Of a stretch of 5,562 nucleotides of DNA, positions 1-3,942 are shown piece after piece (position 1 is the first letter of the stretch; every line of letters starts with the position of its first letter). Under the pieces are notes generated by a model that did no database searches, was not told the origin of the DNA, and worked only from the letters and a program-made list of their open reading frames with translations. Position numbers and translations under genes: made by a program. This DNA comes from an uncultured Oscillospiraceae bacterium. GTDB taxonomy: Bacteria; Bacillota; Clostridia; Oscillospirales; Oscillospiraceae. Location: positions 1 through 5,562 of the forward strand of contig CAJTOM010000103.1 in NCBI GenBank assembly GCA_910577915.1, written 5' to 3'.

Positions 1-257
1 ATCACCCGCTTGAGGATGGGGCCGGGGGTGGCGAACACCTGGGAGACGTAGAGGCTCTCGACGTCCATGCTGTAGTTGTTCTCCGCGTTGGCCACGGCGC
101 TCTTGAGGAGCTTAATCATGGGCTCAGAGGCAGCCTTGGGGGTCTGCATGAGGATGGCCATAGCGGTGTTCACATCCTTGCCGCGGATCAGATCGGCGAC
201 GATCTGCACCTTGCGGGGAGCGATGCGGAGATATTTCAAATAGGCTTTTGCTTCCAT
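1..257 (-). CDS. rplV: 50S ribosomal protein L22 (partial, 3' end beyond window)
   Basis: L22 binds 23S rRNA and sends a beta-hairpin along the peptide exit tunnel. Only the first 85 codons are present. The protein begins MEAKAYLKYLRIAPRKVQIV, followed by ADLIRGK and, near the edge, VESLYVSQVFATPGPILKRV. This matches the conserved N-terminal two-thirds of the family, which is usually about 110 residues long. The tunnel-lining hairpin region is cut off by the window edge. The gene follows rpsS after 21 nt, its usual place in the S10 operon. I chose the ATG at 255-257 because Firmicutes L22 proteins commonly begin MEAKA. Its GGAGG (270-274) lies 12 nt upstream, slightly far. An in-frame ATG at 267-269 directly abuts the GGAGG and is too close for normal initiation. 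Identity is clear; only the exact start is open. Confidence 0.96.
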   Translation of the reverse strand, partial: MEAKAYLKYLRIAPRKVQIVADLIRGKDVNTAMAILMQTPKAASEPMIKLLKSAVANAENNYSMDVESLYVSQVFATPGPILKRV

Positions 258-278
258 TTTATTCTGCATCCTCCTTCT

Positions 279-542
279 TTATTTGCCCTTGGCGTGGCCG
301 CGGAAGGTCCGGGTGGGGGCAAACTCGCCCAGCTTGTGGCCCACCATATCCTCCTGGATGTAGACGGGCACATGCTTGCGGCCGTCGTGGACGGCAATCG
401 TGTGGCCGACAAAGGCGGGGAAGATGGTGGAGCTGCGGCTCCAGGTCTTGAGGACCGCCTTCTTGCCGGAGTTGTTCATTTCCTCGACCCGCTTGAGAAG
501 CTCGGGCGCAACGTAGGGGCCTTTTTTGACGGATCTGCTCAT
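279..542 (-). CDS. rpsS: 30S ribosomal protein S19
   Basis: S19 sits in the head of the 30S subunit, pairs with S13, and contacts 16S rRNA near the A-site finger bridge. The 87-residue product starts MSRSVKKGPYVAPELLKRVE. It carries the family core TWSRSSTIFPAFVGHTIAVH (residues 34-53), then HVPVYIQEDMVGHKLGEFAP and TRTFRGHAKGK at the end. The E. coli protein is 92 residues, so this one has only a slightly shorter basic tail and is complete. It follows rplB by 15 nt. Its ribosome binding site is fused to the rplB stop codon as TAAGGAGG (553-560), 10 nt before the ATG, so translational coupling is likely. Confidence 0.98.
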   Translation of the reverse strand: MSRSVKKGPYVAPELLKRVEEMNNSGKKAVLKTWSRSSTIFPAFVGHTIAVHDGRKHVPVYIQEDMVGHKLGEFAPTRTFRGHAKGK

Positions 543-557
543 ATCTCTGCTGCCTCC

Positions 558-1394
558 TTACTTCACATTCCGACGCTTGACAATGAACTTGTCAGTCGGG
601 TTCTTGGTCTTGCGGGTCTTGTAGCCCAGCGCCGGCTTGCCCCAGGGGGTCACAGGCCCGGGACGGCCCACGGGGCTCTTGCCCTCGCCGCCGCCGTGGG
701 GGTGGTCGCAGGGGTTCATGACCGAGCCGCGGACCGTGGGACGCCAGCCCATGTGGCGCTTGCGCCCGGCCTTGCCGATCTGGATGTTCTCGTGGTCGAT
801 GTTGCCCACCTGGCCGATGGTGGCCATGCAGTTGAGCCGCACAATGCGCACCTCGCCGGAGGGCATGCGGATCTGGGCGTCGGAGCCCTCCTTAGCCATC
901 AGCTGGGCGCTGGTGCCGGCGGAGCGGACCAGCTGGCCGCCCTTGCCGGGGTGCATCTCAATGTTGTGGATCACGGTGCCCACAGGGATGTTGGCCAGGG
1001 GCAGGGCATTGCCGGGCTTGATGTCCGCCTGGGTAGAGGAGAGCACCTTGTCGCCGGCGCCCAGGCCCACAGGAGCCAGGATATAGCGGCGCTCGCCGTC
1101 CTCATACTCCACCAGCGCGATGTTGGCGCTGCGGTTGGGGTCGTACTCCAGGCGCAGGACCGTGGCGGGCATGTCCACCTTGTCGCGCTTGAAGTCGATG
1201 ATGCGGTACTTGCGCTTGCTGCCGCCGCCCCGGTGGCGGACGGTGATGCGGCCGTAGCTGTTGCGGCCGGCGCTCTTCTTGAGGACCTCGGTAAGGCTGG
1301 GCTCCGGCTTGGCCTTCTTATCCACACCGTCGAAGCCGGAGACGGTCATGTGCCGGCGGGACGGAGTCGTCGGCTTGAAACTTTTAATAGACAT
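558..1394 (-). CDS. rplB: 50S ribosomal protein L2
   Basis: L2 is a primary 23S rRNA binder needed for subunit joining and peptidyl transferase activity. The 278-residue product has the usual length and opens with IKSFKPTTPSRRHMTVSGF. The N-terminal OB-fold follows (GRITVRHRGGGSKRKYRIIDF, about residues 48-68), then an SH3-like region. The hallmark loop near the peptidyl transferase centre, DHPHGGGEG, is at residues 230-238, and the basic tail ends DKFIVKRRNVK. The residue before the loop is Cys229, where E. coli has Val. The functional His in the loop is kept. The start ATG has GGAGG 10 nt upstream, fused to the rplW stop as TAAGGAGG (1405-1412). Gaps to both neighbours are 15 nt. Confidence 0.99.
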   Translation of the reverse strand: MSIKSFKPTTPSRRHMTVSGFDGVDKKAKPEPSLTEVLKKSAGRNSYGRITVRHRGGGSKRKYRIIDFKRDKVDMPATVLRLEYDPNRSANIALVEYEDGERRYILAPVGLGAGDKVLSSTQADIKPGNALPLANIPVGTVIHNIEMHPGKGGQLVRSAGTSAQLMAKEGSDAQIRMPSGEVRIVRLNCMATIGQVGNIDHENIQIGKAGRKRHMGWRPTVRGSVMNPCDHPHGGGEGKSPVGRPGPVTPWGKPALGYKTRKTKNPTDKFIVKRRNVK

Positions 1395-1409
1395 GGTTCA
1401 CTCTCCTCC

Positions 1410-1703
1410 TTACACCATACCCTCGAAGAACTCGATGGTCTTGGAATCCTCGGTCAGCTGGACAATGGCCTTTTTCCAGTCCTTGGTGCGGCCGGGACGG
1501 CCCGCGCCCATGCGCTTGGCCTTGCCGGGGACGTTCATGGTGTTGACACTGGCGACCTTCACGCCGAAGATGTCCTCCACGGCCTTCTTGATCTCGATCT
1601 TGCCGGCGGCGGGAGCGACCTCGAACGTGTATTTCTTATCAGCGGCGCCGGCCATGGAGCGCTCGGTGATGATGGGGCGAATGATGACATCATAAGAGAT
1701 CAT
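1410..1703 (-). CDS. rplW: 50S ribosomal protein L23
   Basis: L23 lies at the peptide exit tunnel and is the docking point for trigger factor and SRP. The 97-residue product starts MISYDVIIRPIITERSM. The Glu in ITERS (residue 14) corresponds by recalled alignment to the trigger-factor-contacting Glu18 of E. coli. The C-terminal half has the rRNA-binding stretch VNTMNVPGKAKRMGAGRPGR followed by TKDWKKAIVQL, typical of the family. Length is normal. The start codon overlaps the rplD stop by one base (TAATG), and its GGAGG (1714-1718) lies inside the last codons of rplD, 10 nt upstream. Ribosomes finishing L4 therefore probably re-initiate here. Confidence 0.98.
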   Translation of the reverse strand: MISYDVIIRPIITERSMAGAADKKYTFEVAPAAGKIEIKKAVEDIFGVKVASVNTMNVPGKAKRMGAGRPGRTKDWKKAIVQLTEDSKTIEFFEGMV

Positions 1704-2320
1704 TATGCGTACACCTCCTCGATGGTGGCAAGGGCGGCCTGGTCGATGACCAGGTACTTGGCGTTGACCAGGTCATAGACGCTGAGCATCCTGCCGGTGG
1801 TGGTGACCACGCCGGGGATGTTCCGGGCGCTCTTGACCACGGTCTCGTTGACCTCGGGGGTGATGACGACGGCCTTGCCGTCGCACTTCACCGCGTCCAG
1901 GAAGCCCTTGAAGGCCTTGGTCTTGATGGCGTCCATCCGGATGGAGTCCACCACGATGATCTTATCCTGGGCCGCCTTGGCGGACAAAACGCTCTTGAGG
2001 GCCAGGCGCTTGACCTTCTTGTTGAGCACATAGCTGTAGGAGCGGGGCTTGGGGGCAAACACGATGCCGCCGTGGGTCCACTGGGGGGCCCGGGTGCTGC
2101 CCTGGCGGGCGTGGCCGGTGCCCTTCTGGCGCCAGGGCTTCCTGCCGCCGCCGGAGACCTCGGCGCGGGTGAGTGCGCTCTGGGTGCCCTGCCGGCAGTT
2201 GGCCAGATGGTTTTTCACCACTTCATGCACAACGTGCATATTGGGCTCGATGCCGAAGATGGAGGCGTTGAGCTCCACCTCGCCGACCTGATTGCCGGCC
2301 ATGTTCAAAACTTTCGTCAT
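1703..2320 (-). CDS. rplD: 50S ribosomal protein L4
   Basis: L4 is an early-assembly 23S rRNA-binding protein whose extended loop forms part of the exit-tunnel constriction. The 205-residue product has the signature loop KPWRQKGTGHARQGSTRAPQ (residues 61-80), followed by GGIVFAPKPRSYSYVLNKKV and LALKSVLSAKA. This is the region where macrolide-resistance changes arise in other species. No change is evident at the usual Lys and Gly positions (K66 and G69 here). The C-terminal half carries VVDSI, VVITPEVNETV and the alpha/beta core. The ATG at 2318-2320 is preceded by AAAGGAG with 11 nt spacing. A second Met at codon 7 is a weaker alternative. It starts 21 nt after rplC. In E. coli L4 autoregulates the S10 operon; whether it does so here is unknown. 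Confidence 0.98.
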   Translation of the reverse strand: MTKVLNMAGNQVGEVELNASIFGIEPNMHVVHEVVKNHLANCRQGTQSALTRAEVSGGGRKPWRQKGTGHARQGSTRAPQWTHGGIVFAPKPRSYSYVLNKKVKRLALKSVLSAKAAQDKIIVVDSIRMDAIKTKAFKGFLDAVKCDGKAVVITPEVNETVVKSARNIPGVVTTTGRMLSVYDLVNAKYLVIDQAALATIEEVYA

Positions 2321-2341
2321 TTCTCAGCACTCTCCTTTCCC

Positions 2342-3064
2342 TTAGCGTCTCGCGGAGGCCTTCTGCGGGTTGACACGGGCGGAAGCCTTCTGCGGGTTGG
2401 CGCTGATGCCGGCGTCGCCCTTCTTGACGATGATGGTCTTGGCGGTGGAGCGGATGGTGACCAGCCCGCCCTTGGGGCCGGGGACCGCGCCGCGGACCAC
2501 GATCATGTTCAGCTCGGGGTCGACCTTGACCACGTCCAGATTCATCACGGTCACCTGATCCACGCCCATGTGGCCCGCGCCGATCTTGCCCTTGAAGATC
2601 CGGCTGGGATCGGTGCCGGAGCCCATGGAGCCGGCGTGGCGGCCCACAGGGCCGGTGCCGTGGGTGGCCTTCAGGGTGTGGGCCCCGTGGCGCTTGACGA
2701 CGCCCGCGTAGCCGTGGCCCTTGCTGATGCCGGTGACGTCCACATGGTCGCCGGCGGCGAAGGCGTCGGCCTTCACCACGTCGCCCACGTTCATCTCCGC
2801 AGCCTTGCTGAGCTTGAACTCCTTGAGGTGGCGCTTGGGGGACACGCCGGCCTTCTTGACGTGGCCCAGCTCGGGCTTGGTCAGCTTGCGCTCGGGCACA
2901 TCTCCATAGCCCAGCTGCACGGCCTCGTAGCCGTCCTTCTCGGCGCTCTTCTTCTGCACCACGACACAGGGGCCGGCCTCGATGACGGTGACCGGGATGA
3001 CCTTGCCGTCGGTGTCGAAGATCTGGCTCATGCCGACCTTCTTGCCGATGATTGCTTTCTCCAT
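2342..3064 (-). CDS. rplC: 50S ribosomal protein L3 with extended repeat-bearing C-terminus
   Basis: L3 binds 23S rRNA near the 3' end and is one of the first proteins in 50S assembly. The 240-residue product begins MEKAIIGKKVGMSQIF and has the long central extension SKGHGYAGVVKRHGAH (114-129). This is followed by GRHAGSMGSGTDPSRIFKGK (141-160) and GAGHMG (162-167). His165 takes the place of the Gln that PrmB methylates in E. coli, as is usual in Gram-positives. The fold ends about RGAVPGPKGGLVTIRSTAK. After it comes a basic tail holding two copies of NPQKASAR (223-230 and 232-239), making the protein about 30 residues longer than E. coli L3 (209). The start is supported by AAAGGAG 7 nt upstream. 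Unusually, 196 nt separate it from rpsJ. Confidence 0.98.
   Translation of the reverse strand: MEKAIIGKKVGMSQIFDTDGKVIPVTVIEAGPCVVVQKKSAEKDGYEAVQLGYGDVPERKLTKPELGHVKKAGVSPKRHLKEFKLSKAAEMNVGDVVKADAFAAGDHVDVTGISKGHGYAGVVKRHGAHTLKATHGTGPVGRHAGSMGSGTDPSRIFKGKIGAGHMGVDQVTVMNLDVVKVDPELNMIVVRGAVPGPKGGLVTIRSTAKTIIVKKGDAGISANPQKASARVNPQKASARR
2348..2398 (-). repeat. Tandem 27-bp coding duplication in the L3 tail
   Basis: Two in-frame copies encoding NPQKASAR lie at 2375-2398 (first) and 2348-2371 (second), separated by one Val codon. The copies differ at four bases in three codons (GCT/GCC, GCC/GCG, CGT/AGA), all synonymous. The peptide has therefore stayed identical while the DNA diverged. Confidence 0.9.
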
Positions 3065-3260
3065 TGTGATTCTCCTTTATATAAGGTTATTGGTCGGCGC
3101 GGCTCCCGGGCACTGGCTCCCATGGCCGCGGCGACATGACCCCGCCCGCCTCACGCAAGTCGGCGGACTGATGGGTAACAGAGTTGATGGCCGCAGTGGC
3201 TCCGGCGGGCGGATTCTGTCCGCCCCGCGCCGGGCAGCGGCTGCAGGGGACGGGCGGCGC
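3065..3260 (-). promoter_or_regulatory. Long structured spacer between rpsJ and rplC
   Basis: This 196-nt gap is far longer than the other gaps in the operon (-1 to 21 nt). On the transcribed strand it has a strong hairpin, GGGCGGA / TCCGCCC with a 5-nt loop, extended by CGGC / GCCG across a 3-nt bulge (3203-3232). The 3' arm (3204-3212) is also perfectly complementary over 9 bp to a later segment (3142-3150), so two exclusive folds are possible. No U-tract follows the hairpin, so it is not an intrinsic terminator, and I see no convincing sigma-A promoter. A 16-codon ORF (3087-3137) ends 22 nt before rplC. A weak CCTT/AAGG hairpin (3074-3086) overlaps the rplC Shine-Dalgarno. A role as an internal regulatory leader for rplC or as an RNA-processing site is inference. 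Confidence 0.5.
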
Positions 3261-3569
3261 TTACAGCTTGATCTCGATCTCCACGCCGGCGGGCAGCTCC
3301 AGGCTCATCAGGGCCTCCACGGTCTTGGGGCTGGAGTTGGTGATGTCGATCAGCCGCTTGTGGGTACGGCGCTCAAACTGCTCGCGGCTGTCCTTGTACT
3401 TGTGGACGGCCCGCAGGATGGTCACGACCTCCTTCTTGGTGGGCAGGGGGATGGGACCGGAGACGGAAGCGCCGGTGCGCTTGGCGGTCTCGACGATCTT
3501 CTCGGCGGACTGATCGATGACCTGGTGATCATAGGCCTTCAGGCGAATGCGGATCATTTCTTTTGCCAT
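3261..3569 (-). CDS. rpsJ: 30S ribosomal protein S10 (transcription antitermination factor NusE)
   Basis: S10 is a 30S head protein and, as NusE, pairs with NusB and NusG in antitermination and transcription-translation coupling. The 102-residue product starts MAKEMIRIRLKAYDHQVIDQ and carries IVETAKRTGASVSGPIPLPT (residues 25-44). The extended tip loop RAVHKYKDSREQFERRTHKR (53-72) and LIDITNSSPKTVEALMSLEL follow. The length matches the family (102-103). An in-frame TTG at 3594-3596 would add nine residues, but it lies upstream of the Shine-Dalgarno. GGAGG at 3579-3583 sits 9 nt before the ATG at 3567-3569 and decides the start. It is the first gene of the operon, downstream of a promoter and an attenuator-like leader. 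Confidence 0.98.
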   Translation of the reverse strand: MAKEMIRIRLKAYDHQVIDQSAEKIVETAKRTGASVSGPIPLPTKKEVVTILRAVHKYKDSREQFERRTHKRLIDITNSSPKTVEALMSLELPAGVEIEIKL

Positions 3570-3578
3570 TTGCTTGTT

Positions 3579-3583
3579 CCTCC
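3579..3583 (-). promoter_or_regulatory. rpsJ ribosome binding site
   Basis: GGAGG on the minus strand, 9 nt before the rpsJ ATG. It fixes the start at 3569 and excludes the longer TTG-initiated reading, which would contain the site within its coding sequence. Confidence 0.9.
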
Positions 3584-3590
3584 ATAATTT

Positions 3591-3625
3591 GTACAAAGTA
3601 GTTTCTGCTGTCCCTTACTCTGTAC
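3591..3625 (-). promoter_or_regulatory. 10-bp stem-loop just before the rpsJ ribosome binding site
   Basis: In the transcript, GUACAGAGUA (3616-3625) pairs with UACUUUGUAC (3591-3600) over ten pairs, one of them G-U, around a 15-nt loop (3601-3615). The stem ends 7 nt before the GGAGG of rpsJ. No U-tract follows, so it is not a terminator. It could be a protein-binding site, a guard for the ribosome binding site, or an RNase III-type processing site. The pairing is visible in the sequence; the function is inferred. Confidence 0.6.
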
Positions 3626-3673
3626 GGCGAAAAAGTTCTTCCCGCGTATCCGTGCGTATCATTCCCGCTCATA

Positions 3674-3703
3674 GAAAATACCGGCGCAAAAAGGCCGGTA
3701 CTT
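3674..3703 (-). terminator. Attenuator-like intrinsic terminator in the S10 leader
   Basis: On the minus strand UACCGGC (3694-3700) pairs with GCCGGUA (3679-3685) around an 8-nt loop (3686-3693). It is followed at once by UUUUCUAU. Three more pairs (AAG with UUU, one G-U) can extend the stem into the U-tract. The U-tract is modest, so termination may be partial. It lies about 105 nt before rpsJ and about 145 nt after the promoter start, where an operon attenuator would be expected. Confidence 0.6.
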
Positions 3704-3785
3704 GTCCATGGCGCGGCGATCTACGCCGCGGAAAGGACCTTCTCAGCCGCCCGATTATCGGACATACTCCGCGGAAGTTACCGGC
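3694..3785 (-). promoter_or_regulatory. Candidate antiterminator of the S10 leader
   Basis: The segment GCCGGUAACUU (3775-3785) repeats the 3' arm of the downstream terminator (GCCGGUA). It can pair with AAGUACCGGC (3694-3703), the terminator's 5' arm, over ten pairs with one bulged A. This pairing excludes the terminator. Between the arms lie two further competing helices. CCGCGGA (3768-3774) can pair with UCCGCGG (3726-3732), and CGCGGCG (3724-3730) with CGCCGCG (3712-3718). They share bases, so only one forms at a time. The base pairing is read directly; the regulatory role is inferred. Confidence 0.55.
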
Positions 3786-3822
3786 TCGCGCCGCAATCTC
3801 CCGCATCATCGCACTGCCGCAT
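3778..3822 (-). CDS. Putative 14-residue leader peptide of the S10 operon
   Basis: A short ORF, MRQCDDAGDCGASR, begins at an ATG about 23 nt after the expected transcription start. It is preceded by GGGGTG with 8 nt spacing, a fair Shine-Dalgarno match if one G-U pair is allowed. Its UAA stop (3778-3780) falls inside the antiterminator arm GCCGGUAACUU. A ribosome at the stop would mask that arm and favour the terminator. Two Cys codons (residues 4 and 10) are notable in so short a peptide. An ORF this short can occur by chance, and I do not recognise the peptide, so translation is unproven. Confidence 0.35.
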   Translation of the reverse strand: MRQCDDAGDCGASR

Positions 3823-3823
3823 G

Positions 3824-3846
3824 GAGCTTCCACCCCACACAAGCTC
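3824..3846 (-). promoter_or_regulatory. 5'-terminal hairpin of the S10 leader
   Basis: GAGCUU (3841-3846) pairs with AAGCUC (3824-3829) around an 11-nt loop containing GGGGUGG, the possible Shine-Dalgarno of the leader ORF, whose AUG starts 1 nt after the stem. It is near or at the predicted transcript 5' end. It might stabilise the RNA or tune leader initiation. Confidence 0.4.
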
Positions 3847-3850
3847 TGTT

Positions 3851-3879
3851 ATTCTATCGCACAGCTGAGGAAATGTCAA
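3851..3879 (-). promoter_or_regulatory. Sigma-A promoter of the S10 operon
   Basis: TTGACA (3874-3879) and TAGAAT (3851-3856) are separated by exactly 17 bp: a perfect -35 and a -10 with one mismatch to TATAAT. Transcription should start near 3844-3846, giving a leader of about 275 nt. It is the only strong promoter I find in the window and points straight at rpsJ. Confidence 0.88.
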
Positions 3880-3930
3880 GAGAATTTTCTCTTTTTTTCA
3901 TAAAAATTTTTCTGTATTTTTGTTTGATTT
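3880..3930 (-). promoter_or_regulatory. AT-rich UP-element-like block before the S10 promoter
   Basis: The roughly 50 bp upstream of the -35 are almost all A/T with several A and T runs, in sharp contrast to the GC-rich surroundings. This is the position and composition of an UP element contacted by the RNA polymerase alpha C-terminal domain, as at rRNA promoters. The role is inferred from composition. No GC-rich hairpin with a U-tract ends the lipoprotein transcript here, so read-through into the S10 operon is possible. Confidence 0.55.
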
Positions 3931-3942
3931 CCCGGTGCCGCC

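Noticed and set aside
294..1778. A 494-codon open frame on the plus strand
   Set aside because: It is antisense to rpsS, rplB and rplW, is low-complexity (Ala, Gly, Leu, His and Asp rich), has no good ribosome binding site, and arises from high GC at third codon positions.
2072..3139. A 355-codon open frame on the plus strand
   Set aside because: It is a shadow of rplD and rplC in GC-rich DNA, with repetitive Ala/Gly/Asp/His composition and no recognisable family.
3160..3514. A 13-nt exact match (TCGGCGGACTGAT) in the rpsJ-rplC spacer (3160-3172) and in rpsJ (3502-3514)
   Set aside because: One 13-mer repeat is not unlikely by chance in 5.5 kb of GC-rich DNA, the flanks do not match, and no structure links the two copies.
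3261..3596. A longer S10 starting at TTG 3594-3596
   Set aside because: The extra nine codons contain the Shine-Dalgarno of the ATG at 3567-3569, and S10 proteins normally begin near this ATG.
3726..3760. TPP riboswitch suggested by GGCTGAGA
   Set aside because: The rest of the conserved THI core (for example the ACCTGAT...GGATAATGCC region) is missing, and the regulated genes do not fit.
3679..3785. T-box riboswitch in the rpsJ leader
   Set aside because: CCGCGG and a terminator are present, but there is no full T-box sequence (AGGGUGGNACCGCG), no UGGN bulge and no specifier stem. The downstream genes are not amino-acid related.
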